A stretch of DNA of 46,165 bases. It comes from Bacteroidia bacterium (lineage in GTDB: Bacteria; Bacteroidota; Bacteroidia; J057). A program made the translations under genes and the position numbers. Where the stretch lies: contig JAIBAH010000023.1 of assembly GCA_019695295.1 (NCBI GenBank), forward strand, positions 1 to 46,165. The letters run 5' to 3'. Positions 24,450-33,181 of this stretch are shown here, in pieces (within the stretch, counting starts at the first letter, position 1; each line of letters begins with the position of its first letter). Under the pieces are notes generated by a model. That model searched no databases. It saw only the letters and a program-made list of their open reading frames with translations, and was not told the origin of the DNA.

Positions 24450-24875
24450 TTACTCTCCCATGAATGAAAGAGGAGTATAAACCCCGTTTTCGCTGACCTG
24501 ATAAAAAAACAGGCTTTTACCGTTGGTAATCAGCAAATAAGGGGCTTTCAGTATCAGGTTGTATTCTCCAATCTGATATACAGTCATCTGAGTGATTTCG
24601 ATTTCCGGTGCTTTGCATTCACATAATATCAGTGGATTTCCGCTTTTGTCAAACACTACGACATCAAACCTTTTTTTTCTTTTATAGAGTTTTATTTCCT
24701 TTTCAACGGCAATCATGCTGAGAGGAACTCCTTTTTCCCTGACAAAATAATGCAGTAAGTGCTGACGTACTTCCTCTTCCGGAGTATAAATAATCCATTT
24801 TTTCCGACTGATGTCCCACACTTTTCTGACATCTCCTTCTGTATTTACTACGATTTCAAATTCTGGAAAAAGCAT
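24450..24875 (-). CDS. Orphan HsdR N-terminal-like nuclease domain protein
   Basis: 141 aa, matching the type I restriction enzyme R-subunit N-terminal domain (HSDR_N type) with nothing else fused. The PD-(D/E)XK core is visible: helix EEEVRQHLLHYFVREKGVP, Glu60, Asp71 in KRFDVVVFD and the CECK dyad (Glu86, Lys88), followed by APEIEITQMTVYQIGEYN. HsdR proteins carry helicase domains after this; here the protein ends at about the end of the nuclease fold. No HsdM or HsdS gene is near, so restriction is unlikely. A stand-alone DNA-processing or repair nuclease is possible. Predicted cytoplasmic. Confidence 0.85.
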   Translation of the reverse strand: MLFPEFEIVVNTEGDVRKVWDISRKKWIIYTPEEEVRQHLLHYFVREKGVPLSMIAVEKEIKLYKRKKRFDVVVFDKSGNPLILCECKAPEIEITQMTVYQIGEYNLILKAPYLLITNGKSLFFYQVSENGVYTPLSFMGE

Positions 24876-24902
24876 AGTTCTGCCTGAAAATTATTGAAAA
24901 GG

Positions 24903-24910
24903 CAAAGATA
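24903..24910 (-). promoter_or_regulatory. -7 element for orphan HsdR-N protein
   Basis: TATCTTTG on the minus strand, exact TAnnTTTG match, 28 nt before the ATG at 24875. No clear -33 element. In the rest of the gap before sppA (24911-25084) I see nothing firm. Confidence 0.45.
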
Positions 24911-25084
24911 AAAGAAAAACAGAATTTCTCCTTGTTTTACCCAAAGAATTCACTTCCGCTTCTCACCGGAATATTGATTCTTTTTTCCCGGAAGAAATTG
25001 TTTGTAATATTTTTTTTAATCCTTACGACATATTCCCCGAAATGAAACGATTTTTTAACATAACTGTATTTAATTAACTCAATA

Positions 25085-26896
25085 ATGGCACAATCAAATA
25101 TGACGTTCGGGAAAACCTTTCTTGCCGCTTTACTGGCATTTGGTGTTGTAGTTCTCACGGTGATTTTACTTTTCGCATTAAGCATTGCAAGTATGATTGC
25201 AACTTCAGGAGGAGGGTCATCCAAAGTAAAAGTCAAAGATAAATCTGTTTTACATATGAAGCTGGCAGGCGAGGTGTCTGAAAGTGCTCAGCAGCCGGAA
25301 ATAGACCTGGAAAAATTATTCCCCGGTGCGTCAGCTTCTGCTAAAATCGGATTGTATCAGACAATTCAGGCTATCCGTCATGCAAAAACGGATGACAAAA
25401 TCAAAGGGATCTATCTGGATATTGATATGGTCTTTTCGGGAGGCTGGGCTTCTCTTAAAGCGTTAAGGGATGAATTGAACGATTTTAAAAAATCGGGAAA
25501 ATTCATCGTTTCCTATGCGCAGGCCTATACAGAAAAAAGCTATTATATAGCCTCGGTATCCGATAAAATTTATATGACACCTTCCGGAATTGTAGAGTTT
25601 AACGGGCTTTCCTATACACCCATGTTTTATACCGGAATGTTTGAGAAACTGGAGCTTCAGCCTAAAATCTACCGCGTAGGTACTTTTAAGTCTGCCGTTG
25701 AGCCGTATTTCCTCAAAGAAATGAGTGAAGCCAGTGAAATGCAGGTAAAGGCTTTTCTGGGAGATATCTGGAATCAGTTTGCAGAAGATGTTGCTGCTTC
25801 CCGTAAGATGTCAGTAGAGGAGATAAATCAACTGGCTACCACTTTTGTATTTGGGGATGGCAATGCTGCGGTGAAAGCAAAACTCGTGGACAAAGCTGCG
25901 TATGAAGATGAGGTAAAAGACGAACTGAAAAGCCTGAGTGGGCTGGATGTGAAAGATAAGGACGAAAAACTTCGTTTGGTTCAACTCAAAAAATACCGTA
26001 CGCTTGTATCTGAGAAAAACGAAAATGCAAAAAATAAAATTGCGGTAATCGTGGCGGAAGGTCAGATTAATACGGGAAAAAGCAGCGACGGGACCATCGG
26101 TTCTGCTACCCTGATTGAGCAACTGCGTAAGGCAAGAGAAGATGAAAAAGTAAAGGCGGTGGTATTGAGGGTAAATAGTCCGGGTGGAAGTGCCCTGGCT
26201 TCTGATGAAATCAACCGGGAGGTAATTCTGACCAAAGGGTTTAAACCGGTCGTTGTTTCTATGGGAGACCTAGCTGCTTCCGGAGGATACTATATCTCCG
26301 CTAATTCTGACTATATTTTTGCGGAAAAAAATACAATCACCGGCTCAATCGGAATTTTTGGAGTCCTTTTCAATACGCAGAAGTTTATGAATAATAAATT
26401 GGGGCTTACTTTTGACGAGGTGGAAACACATGAAAATGCCGATTTCATCAATCCGAATTTCCCTTCCAATCCGCTTCATGACTCTATTATGCAGCATTAC
26501 GTAACCAACGGATACGGAGATTTCCTCAAAGTAGTGCAAACCGGAAGGAAGTTTGCGGATACTCTTAGCGTAGATAAAATTGCTCAGGGAAGAGTATGGT
26601 CAGGAAAAGAAGCCCTTCCGCTTAAGTTGATTGACGGTTATGGAAACCTGGATTCAGCGATAGTGAAAGCAGCCAAACTTGCGAATCTTACCGAAAAGGA
26701 TTTTCGGATTGATTTAGTGCCTAAGGCAAAACAGCCGTTTGAAGATTTGTTTGAAATCGGCTCAGATGCAATGTATCAAAAAGCGATGGCTCAGGAACCT
26801 TTATATGAAGAAGTCAGATTGCTGCGCGAAATCAAAAAGCATTTCCCTAAAAACGGTACTTATGCTTTAATGCCTGCCGTAATGAATATTCAATAA
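25085..26896 (+). CDS. sppA: Signal peptide peptidase SppA, 67K type
   Basis: 603 aa, the long two-domain form. An N-terminal membrane helix (about 12-40) anchors it to the inner membrane with the peptidase in the periplasm. Both halves of the ClpP-like fold are present. The general base is Lys202 in YRVGTFKSAVEPYF, and the nucleophile is Ser399 in SMGDLAASGGYYIS; NSPGGSALASDEINRE (about 364-379) is the oxyanion region. It degrades signal peptides left in the membrane after secretion. Single gene with its own strong terminator. Confidence 0.95.
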   Translation: MAQSNMTFGKTFLAALLAFGVVVLTVILLFALSIASMIATSGGGSSKVKVKDKSVLHMKLAGEVSESAQQPEIDLEKLFPGASASAKIGLYQTIQAIRHAKTDDKIKGIYLDIDMVFSGGWASLKALRDELNDFKKSGKFIVSYAQAYTEKSYYIASVSDKIYMTPSGIVEFNGLSYTPMFYTGMFEKLELQPKIYRVGTFKSAVEPYFLKEMSEASEMQVKAFLGDIWNQFAEDVAASRKMSVEEINQLATTFVFGDGNAAVKAKLVDKAAYEDEVKDELKSLSGLDVKDKDEKLRLVQLKKYRTLVSEKNENAKNKIAVIVAEGQINTGKSSDGTIGSATLIEQLRKAREDEKVKAVVLRVNSPGGSALASDEINREVILTKGFKPVVVSMGDLAASGGYYISANSDYIFAEKNTITGSIGIFGVLFNTQKFMNNKLGLTFDEVETHENADFINPNFPSNPLHDSIMQHYVTNGYGDFLKVVQTGRKFADTLSVDKIAQGRVWSGKEALPLKLIDGYGNLDSAIVKAAKLANLTEKDFRIDLVPKAKQPFEDLFEIGSDAMYQKAMAQEPLYEEVRLLREIKKHFPKNGTYALMPAVMNIQ

Positions 26897-26910
26897 TAAA
26901 ATAACCATAA

Positions 26911-26950
26911 AAAAAACGGAACGCACTCAAAAAGCAGCGTTCCGTTTTTT
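26911..26950. terminator. Bidirectional terminator for sppA and LamG lipoprotein
   Basis: AAAAAACGGAACGC (26911-26924) and GCGTTCCGTTTTTT (26937-26950): a perfect 14-bp stem with a 12-nt loop. The A and T runs in the arms serve both directions, 14 nt after the sppA stop and 14 nt after the convergent gene's stop. Confidence 0.9.
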
Positions 26951-26964
26951 ATTTTAGCTGTGGC

Positions 26965-29910
26965 TTATTCTGCTTCGAGGATAATTTCTGCGATTTCAAT
27001 TCCCGTATTCTGTGTCATTACAGCAAGAATATGATTCTGATTCAGGGAAAGGCCGGTAATTTTTTGAGAAATAGTTACTGTTTGCCAGTTTGAGTTGTTG
27101 ATGCTGGCGGTTCCTTTACTCTGATTATCCACTAATATCTGAAGGGTTCCGCTACCGGATTTTGAGCGGGCTTTGATTTTTACATTATAACGACTGCTTC
27201 CGTTCAGGTTCGGCTGAAAATGATATTCTGCTTTGGTATTTGCCGGGAGTACAATATAGCTCAAAGCATTCCGGGTATCCGTTGTGCCTCCGTTTGTAAG
27301 GAGTTGCTCAGTTTTGATACTGATGTCTCCACCTGCATTATCGAAAAGTGCTGAGGCGAACCGGAAGTTTTTGCTCCAGTAATAAGGGTGAGTGGCTTCG
27401 TGCCATTCATCCAGCTGATAAAATACAGCAGGATTCACGGATTTGTCATAAATATAGACACTTCCCTGTCTTCTTACATTGAAAATCAAGGTTTCACCCT
27501 CCAGATTTATTTCCGCTACTCCTTCCATTGGTGCATTATTGACAATGTTGGAAATAGGATTGATATTGCCGGAAATCACGTACTTCGACCCGTATTTTCT
27601 TACTCCCACCAGAATCCGCTCGTCTTTGGCGTGAAAAGTGTACTTGTAATCCGCAGGATATTTGCCATTTCCGGAAGGGTGATTGCCTTCCATGATATTT
27701 CCGTTTCTGAAAACATCTTCGTATCGGGAAACGATACCCTGAACGTAAGAAGGGGTAGTCGTCATCCATGCGTATTCATTGCCATGCTCCCTGCATCCGA
27801 TTCCTTTATCCGGACACTGACGGTAATAAAAATTATAGTAAAATTCAGCTCCGGTTACAGAAAGATACTTCAGCAATCCTAACCACTGAGCAGGTGAATA
27901 TCCTCCTTCATTGATTTGATTGGAGGTTTTTGCACCAGTTTCTTCCCAAACAGGGGAAGTGTAGGCATACGGGTCAATAAAGGGGGAATAAAATTTGTCT
28001 CCTGCACTGAGCGTGGTTTCCAGTGATTTTCTCATTCTGCCAATACTGTTAATAGAGCCTGCCGAAAATTCATTCCAGTATTTGGGATAAAACGGGTAGA
28101 AATTTTCAGTAGCATAATATGTACCGTTAAATGGCGTCATCAGTTGGCGGGCAATCGGGTAATGCATACGGTAATTGCCCCAGTCTCCCCCAATCTGATA
28201 CTGAGTAAATTTAGAAGAAGGACTTACAATATTGGCAGATAATGCATCCGGAGCTTTCAAAAAAGCATCCCGAAATACTACGGTGTAGCGTTTCATTCTT
28301 TTTTCGGTATCGTAAGTGTGCCAGTTTTTGGCATATCCTGAAGGTGTCCACTTTTTGTAATCAGCAAGAATTCTGCTGTCTTTTTCCATGATTCCGCCGC
28401 TTCCGTCCGGGTCGGTATCAGTAGGCGGAGTGGCAATGCCTGCTACCATTTCACCATTACAGATAAATAAATCTATCGGGCGGTTCAGGAAGGGTTTTAT
28501 TTTCATCAAAGTATTTTTATAGGAAATACCATCCTCTGTGAAAGCGTCGTTGGGCGCAAGGGGGCTAAAAGAATATCTTTTACCAATGGGGTTACTTCCT
28601 TCACAAACATAATATCCGCCCTCTCCGCATACGGGGGTCAGGGCTACTTTCTGACTTTGTTTTGCAAAATTCTGCTTTTGAAAAATCGTGGTAGATACAG
28701 GTAATCCCGGATTCAGTTTTGCGTTGAGCAGGAATTTTCCGCTTACGGTATTGGTGTCGCAAAAGCGGGTGTAAGTTTCCGCTTTATCCACTACGGGTAT
28801 TGAAGGAATGCTCAAATAGTAATTCCAGTTTTGCGCCAGTTGGAGTTGTACAAAAGATGCATTTTGCTTTTTGGTACTATAACCCGGCTGATTTAACGAT
28901 ACTGCCAGGCCTGCGTTGGGTTCAGATATAGCCTCAAGGTCTATGAATAAAGCATTTCTGAGTAAGGAATGCCCGGGCTTAAACCTGGGAAAAGGAAAGG
29001 TTTTTAACTGCTCCGTTACTCCGTTTTCTTTGCTTAGGTTTTTGGGTGCAAAATCCATGGGATTGAGTGTTCCGGATACCTGTACATCAGGAGGAATACA
29101 ACTTGCGTTGTAGTTGTCTGTAAAGTCCCATTCGGCTTCATTGTTTTTTACCGATAAGTAATGTTTATAAATCAGGGTTTTGGGGACATTCTGAGTATAA
29201 ACCGTAATATCGTCCAGATCTCCCAGAAATCTGCGGGTGGGGTGAACACTTGCTTTATTATGTACACTCAGCAGGACTTCTCCCTCACTCAATGCGGGAG
29301 GGGTAGCGTCGGCAGGAATGATATCTTCCCTTTTTTCAATCAGCTGTCCGTCTATCCAGACCTCCATATCATGCGTATTGAAGTTGGCCATGGCTACAAA
29401 ATGATGAAACTGCCTGTCTGTATAATAGGAAAAAGATTTACGGTCAGTACCATTAAAATCCACCGTCATTTTGGCTTTTGTCCCTTTGGTACTGGTTGCG
29501 TTATTATAGGATACATTAAACTGAATTCCGCTGTAATCAATATTAATGCCTGCATTGGGCAGGGAAATCAGCAATGGATTATAGTTTTCGTTAAACCGGA
29601 ACCGGAATTCATACACCAGAATATTATTGTTCCAGGATAGTTCTTTTTCGTTTTTTACGGTTAATGCATCATCTGTTTCTTCCAGCGATAAATAAGCATT
29701 ATTTCCATTCTTACCAATTTTCACGCTTTTTGCAGCTGCAAAACTCCCTTTTCCATCTTTGCTTTTCCCCCAGCTTTCAGGAGCATTGAAGTTCCAGTAT
29801 TTTGCAGGATTGATAGTGGTGGTGGAATTCGTAGTACACTGTGCGAGGCTCTTACTTTTACTACATCCGGAGAAAACAACTGTAAGCAATAATAATATTC
29901 TGAAATTCAT
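26965..29910 (-). CDS. Large lipoprotein with LamG domain and C-terminal CBM-like domain
   Basis: 981 aa. Lipobox FSGC, acylated Cys16. Residues about 35-255 are a LamG/concanavalin-A-like jelly roll (YEFRFRFNENYNPLL, HHFVAMANFNTHDMEVWIDGQLI, GDLDDITVYTQ). The large middle (about 270-830) is unrecognised but carries enzyme-like features, with many Trp/Tyr and the stretches DLFICNGEMVAG, GGYSPAQWLGLLKYLSVTGAEFYYN and REHGNEYAWM. Then comes a beta-sandwich-like part (DERILVGVRKYGSKYVISGNI). Residues about 890-981 look like a CBM6/malectin-type module (AEYHFQPNLNGSSRYNVKIK...EIAEIILEAE). Likely a surface glycan-binding or glycan-cleaving protein. It lies 53 nt behind the second LysM gene and may share the operon. 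Confidence 0.8.
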   Translation of the reverse strand: MNFRILLLLTVVFSGCSKSKSLAQCTTNSTTTINPAKYWNFNAPESWGKSKDGKGSFAAAKSVKIGKNGNNAYLSLEETDDALTVKNEKELSWNNNILVYEFRFRFNENYNPLLISLPNAGINIDYSGIQFNVSYNNATSTKGTKAKMTVDFNGTDRKSFSYYTDRQFHHFVAMANFNTHDMEVWIDGQLIEKREDIIPADATPPALSEGEVLLSVHNKASVHPTRRFLGDLDDITVYTQNVPKTLIYKHYLSVKNNEAEWDFTDNYNASCIPPDVQVSGTLNPMDFAPKNLSKENGVTEQLKTFPFPRFKPGHSLLRNALFIDLEAISEPNAGLAVSLNQPGYSTKKQNASFVQLQLAQNWNYYLSIPSIPVVDKAETYTRFCDTNTVSGKFLLNAKLNPGLPVSTTIFQKQNFAKQSQKVALTPVCGEGGYYVCEGSNPIGKRYSFSPLAPNDAFTEDGISYKNTLMKIKPFLNRPIDLFICNGEMVAGIATPPTDTDPDGSGGIMEKDSRILADYKKWTPSGYAKNWHTYDTEKRMKRYTVVFRDAFLKAPDALSANIVSPSSKFTQYQIGGDWGNYRMHYPIARQLMTPFNGTYYATENFYPFYPKYWNEFSAGSINSIGRMRKSLETTLSAGDKFYSPFIDPYAYTSPVWEETGAKTSNQINEGGYSPAQWLGLLKYLSVTGAEFYYNFYYRQCPDKGIGCREHGNEYAWMTTTPSYVQGIVSRYEDVFRNGNIMEGNHPSGNGKYPADYKYTFHAKDERILVGVRKYGSKYVISGNINPISNIVNNAPMEGVAEINLEGETLIFNVRRQGSVYIYDKSVNPAVFYQLDEWHEATHPYYWSKNFRFASALFDNAGGDISIKTEQLLTNGGTTDTRNALSYIVLPANTKAEYHFQPNLNGSSRYNVKIKARSKSGSGTLQILVDNQSKGTASINNSNWQTVTISQKITGLSLNQNHILAVMTQNTGIEIAEIILEAE

Positions 29911-29963
29911 TTTTTAATTAATAATAATTCTACCTTTTAGACGCAGTACCGAAGAAAAGTAAT

Positions 29964-30782
29964 TTATTTTGCAGGAATTTTAAGTACTTGCCCTATTTTA
30001 ATGGCATTATCTGCCAGATTATTGGCTTTTTGAATAGATGCAACGGGAACTCCATATTTCTTGGAAATACTGTAAAGCGTCTCTTTGGCTGCTACAGTAT
30101 GCGTTTTTGCAGAAGCTGCAGTACCTGAAGAGGGAGGTAAAACTACCGGTTTCGTGCCGGGATAAGTATAATATTTTACCCCGGGATAAGCTTTTAGGGT
30201 AATTCCGGTACGAATTTTTTCATGAAGCATTTTTTTGTTTACCGCACACAGCAATTCAGCCGTAGTATTGTATTTTTCGGCCAGACTTGCCCAGGTGTCT
30301 CCCGCTTCGGTCAGGTGTTTTACTGTTTTTACGTTTTTGGGTAAAACGGGAGATAGTTTTACATATACTTCTGCAAGCAGCTCAAAAATAGCGTCACTTC
30401 CGCCACCATTTAAGCGGTTTGCTACGGCTCTTGTACCTGCCGAAGAAGTGAGTTTGAATTTGCCGCAGTCCAGTCCCAAAGAAAGAGAGGCTACTTCTGT
30501 TCCGGTTTCATTGTAAAATATTACTTTATCATACAAAGAACAATCCTCAGATACAGAGCCACTTACGTCATAAGACTCAGCAGAGGACATAATCCAGTTA
30601 AGTTGTTTTGCCTGCCACCCTGATAAAGGGATACCGTTGGCATGAGAAGCAGGCTCATATCCTGAGTTTAGTTTATAGGCTTTTGCGTGATGATAGGGAA
30701 CACCAAGGAAATTGCCCTGAGCAGCCAATGGAAAAACATTCAGGGTAATCAACAGAAGAAACAGAAACTGTTTTAGCGTCAT
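29964..30782 (-). CDS. Secreted LysM protein, second of tandem pair
   Basis: 272 aa. Signal peptide to about residue 22. An N-terminal domain of about 130 aa (YKLNSGYEPASHANGIPLS, CSLYDKVIFYNETG, LGLDCGKFKL) is shared with the upstream neighbour. Two LysM modules follow: about 156-199 (LTEAGDTWASLAEKYNTTAELLCAVN) and 227-270 (HTVAAKETLYSISKKYGVPVASIQKANNL...IKIGQVLKIP). LysM binds N-acetylglucosamine in peptidoglycan or chitin, so the protein should sit in the cell wall. The paired architecture shows that the two LysM genes arose by duplication. Its start overlaps the stop of the first by ATGA. Confidence 0.88.
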   Translation of the reverse strand: MTLKQFLFLLLITLNVFPLAAQGNFLGVPYHHAKAYKLNSGYEPASHANGIPLSGWQAKQLNWIMSSAESYDVSGSVSEDCSLYDKVIFYNETGTEVASLSLGLDCGKFKLTSSAGTRAVANRLNGGGSDAIFELLAEVYVKLSPVLPKNVKTVKHLTEAGDTWASLAEKYNTTAELLCAVNKKMLHEKIRTGITLKAYPGVKYYTYPGTKPVVLPPSSGTAASAKTHTVAAKETLYSISKKYGVPVASIQKANNLADNAIKIGQVLKIPAK

Positions 30783-31783
30783 ATTTTGGGTATTATTAAT
30801 TTTTGTCCGATTTTAATCGCGTTGTCTTTCATTTGGTTTGCCTTTTTGATGGCGTCCACGGCAATACTGTATTTACGGGAAATACTGTATAGTGTTTCTC
30901 CGGATTTTACAACATGACTTTGCTCCGTATTGTTGTCGGCCGGAGGGGTACTGATTTCGTTTCCCTTTCCGGGTATGTCCTGAGGTTTTGCCGTGCCGGA
31001 GGAAGGTTTGCTATCCGATGTGGCTGGCTTTTTGTCCTCTGCTTTTCCCGGATTTTCCTTAATACCAGAAGGTTCCTCTGTTTTTTTAGGGCTTTCACCT
31101 GCAATCAGTGCTGAAAAATCCGATTTCATATATTCTTTTTTAAGTTCGGGATATTTGAAATAAGGATAATTCTGATAAATAATGAGTTCATCTCCCGGGG
31201 TAGGAGTCCATTGGGTATTTTTCTTATTTACCGCTGCAATCAAATCAATGGTTGTATTATAGTTTTTGGCGATAATATCCCATTTATCTCCTTCTGCCAC
31301 TATATGTGTTAATTGACTAATTTCCTCAGGTGCAGTATTTTTCAGGTCTTCCGCAAAAGAAGCGAGCAAAATTTCAAGTGTATCCAAAGCCTGAACACTT
31401 AGCCCGTTGCCTTTCTTATGGGCAATCGGGATAGCCGGGTCGGGCAATATTTTTTTACATTTAAAAGCCAGGTCCAGCCGACCGGTAATCCGGTTTTTGT
31501 CGTTGTAAAAAATAAATACATCATTGGGGTCATAGCATTTAAATACAGGCTCGATATAGGAAGCTGTATCGGAAAGGACCGTCATCAGGGTATTGACCTG
31601 TTCAGGGGATAACAGAATCCCATTTTCTGCTTTGGGTGGCTCAAAACCTGCTCTTAATTTATAATAATGAACTCTTGTAAACTCCCTTCCCGGAAAAAAA
31701 GGAGTCTGCTGTGCAACTATTTCTGCAAAAGAAATTCCTGAAAGCAACAGGACAAGACCATACATAAAAAGACTAAGCTTCAT
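30779..31783 (-). CDS. Secreted LysM protein, first of tandem pair
   Basis: 334 aa. Signal peptide to about residue 25. The shared N-terminal domain (YYKLRAGFEPPKAENGILLSP, CYDPNDVFIFYNDKN, LAFKCKKILPD) spans about 35-150. LysM 1 at about 160-204 (HIVAEGDKWDIIAKNYNTTIDLIAAVN) precedes a disordered linker rich in Lys, Pro, Ser and Glu (about 218-285). LysM 2 is at 290-333 (HVVKSGETLYSISRKYSIAVDAIKKAN). Likely a peptidoglycan-binding scaffold. It follows the L,D-transpeptidase gene by 41 nt and overlaps the next LysM gene, so the three are one operon. Confidence 0.88.
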   Translation of the reverse strand: MKLSLFMYGLVLLLSGISFAEIVAQQTPFFPGREFTRVHYYKLRAGFEPPKAENGILLSPEQVNTLMTVLSDTASYIEPVFKCYDPNDVFIFYNDKNRITGRLDLAFKCKKILPDPAIPIAHKKGNGLSVQALDTLEILLASFAEDLKNTAPEEISQLTHIVAEGDKWDIIAKNYNTTIDLIAAVNKKNTQWTPTPGDELIIYQNYPYFKYPELKKEYMKSDFSALIAGESPKKTEEPSGIKENPGKAEDKKPATSDSKPSSGTAKPQDIPGKGNEISTPPADNNTEQSHVVKSGETLYSISRKYSIAVDAIKKANQMKDNAIKIGQKLIIPKI

Positions 31784-31824
31784 ACTTTATATATTGAAAA
31801 TTTAATTAGGTTGACAATTCAATG

Positions 31825-32457
31825 CTAAATATTGATAATCAGAACTTTTTCTCCGACACTGGTCACATCAAACAATTCTGTTACTTCCTGATTTTTCATC
31901 CTGATACATCCATGGGAAGCGGGCTTCCCCAGCAATCCTTCTTCCGGTGTGCCATGAATATAAATATAACGACTGTAAGAATCCACATTACCGCCGGCAT
32001 TAATTCCTTTTTCTTCTCCTTTCAGCCATAATATACGGGTAGTAACAAAATCTGTTTTTACATCTGTTTCGTCTGTATAGATTTCAGCAATTTCTCCTGT
32101 ATATTTTCTGGCTTTCAGAATTCCCCCCAAAGGCACATCATCCCCGTATTTTTCAGCCACAAAATGAAGCCCTGTAGGAGTCTGATTACTTCCCGACTTA
32201 CATCCTGCTCCCGCTTTTGCGCCTGAAATAATATAGGTGTTTATGGCAGTCCAGTTTCTGACCCGGTACATTTTCTGTTCTTTGAGGGAAACCAATAAAA
32301 AATTACCCTCCTTTAACTGAGGATAATTCTGCTCTATAAATACTCTTTCTGAAATACCCGTGTTCATATCCTGACTAAATGACGAAACCGGAAGCCAATA
32401 CGCTGCAATTAAAATAAAAATTCTGAATAATAAGAAGCGAATCTGATGATTTTCCAT
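31825..32457 (-). CDS. L,D-transpeptidase (YkuD family)
   Basis: 210 aa. Signal peptide or anchor to about residue 29 (SSFSQ). The YkuD catalytic domain spans about 52-210: FLLVSLKEQKMYRVRNW, TPTGLHFV, IYIHGT (His169) and the active-site motif SHGCIRMKN with catalytic Cys184 and His182. Such enzymes form 3-3 cross-links in peptidoglycan or attach proteins to it, in the periplasm. No LysM domain of its own, but the two LysM genes follow at once, so the operon probably supplies the targeting in trans. Divergent from the small OMP gene at 32588. Confidence 0.92.
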   Translation of the reverse strand: MENHQIRFLLFRIFILIAAYWLPVSSFSQDMNTGISERVFIEQNYPQLKEGNFLLVSLKEQKMYRVRNWTAINTYIISGAKAGAGCKSGSNQTPTGLHFVAEKYGDDVPLGGILKARKYTGEIAEIYTDETDVKTDFVTTRILWLKGEEKGINAGGNVDSYSRYIYIHGTPEEGLLGKPASHGCIRMKNQEVTELFDVTSVGEKVLIINI

Positions 32458-32517
32458 AAAAAAATAAAATATTAATAAAAAATGAGTAGAATATTGACCT
32501 TAAAATAAAAATACTTT

Positions 32518-32546
32518 TTTGAAAATATAATTAATTTATATCTTTG
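32518..32546 (+). promoter_or_regulatory. Promoter of small outer-membrane protein
   Basis: TTTG (32518-32521), 17 nt, TATCTTTG (32539-32546). The -7 matches exactly and the spacer is slightly short. Leader of about 35 nt. Confidence 0.5.
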
Positions 32547-32587
32547 TCCGCTTTCTTTCAAAAACAGTTTTTCTTATTAAAATATTT

Positions 32588-33097
32588 ATGAAGCAAACGA
32601 TTTTTACATTCATCTTATTATCTGTTTTAACGTTTCAGGTAAGCGTGGCGCAAAGCTATGAAAAAGAAACGTTCAAACGTCACAGAAATTTGGTTTCTTT
32701 CGATTTAATGGGTTCGGGAGGGTATGCCTCTGTCAATTATTCTTATGTGGCAGCCAGTTTCAAAAACTTATTTCTGGATTTCAAACTTGGGGTAGGTACA
32801 CATGGATTTCCTCATGGATTCAGCCTGAACGTGGGTGGAGGAAGTCATTATTTTCAGGGAGGAGTATCCGGAAGATGGGATTATTATAAAGAACCCACAC
32901 CAAGATATACCATTGCCCCGGTGATAGGATACAAATTACAACCTGTCGAAAAAAGATTTTTCTTTAATGTGTATGTTACTTCTTTCAGAGACAATTACTT
33001 TGGTTCTTCGGGAGTAGGCGGAAATCCGGTAACGAAACCCTGGTTTGGAATCGGTACGGGATATTTGTTTTCCAAAAAGCCCAAAGCGGCAAAATAA
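32588..33097 (+). CDS. Small secreted or outer-membrane beta-barrel protein
   Basis: 169 aa. Signal peptide MKQTIFTFILLSVLTFQVSVAQ. The mature part has alternating amphipathic strands rich in Gly and aromatics (NLVSFDLMGSGGYASVNYSY, LGVGTHGFPHGFSLNVGGGSHYF, IGYKLQP, PWFGIGTGYLF), fitting an eight-stranded OmpA/OMP-b-brl type barrel with short turns. The C-terminal tail PKAAK is hydrophilic. Function unknown. The gene is monocistronic, with promoter and terminator. Confidence 0.75.
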   Translation: MKQTIFTFILLSVLTFQVSVAQSYEKETFKRHRNLVSFDLMGSGGYASVNYSYVAASFKNLFLDFKLGVGTHGFPHGFSLNVGGGSHYFQGGVSGRWDYYKEPTPRYTIAPVIGYKLQPVEKRFFFNVYVTSFRDNYFGSSGVGGNPVTKPWFGIGTGYLFSKKPKAAK

Positions 33098-33120
33098 TAG
33101 TTAAACATACAATTTTAACA

Positions 33121-33162
33121 TAGCCCGCAGGATTTCTGTAATACAGATAACCCTGTGGGTTT
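33121..33162 (+). terminator. Hairpin after small barrel gene
   Basis: AGCCCGCAGG (33122-33131) pairs imperfectly with CCCTGTGGGT (33151-33160), with an inner TCTGT-AAT-ACAGA stem. The T run is short (TTTATTG). It lies 24 nt after the stop and 20 nt before the SDR start. Confidence 0.6.
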
Positions 33163-33181
33163 ATTGTAAATCTTTTTGATA

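Noticed and set aside
24450-24875. Type I restriction-modification defence locus
   Set aside because: Only the HsdR N-terminal-like domain is present, with no helicase domain and no hsdM or hsdS neighbour.
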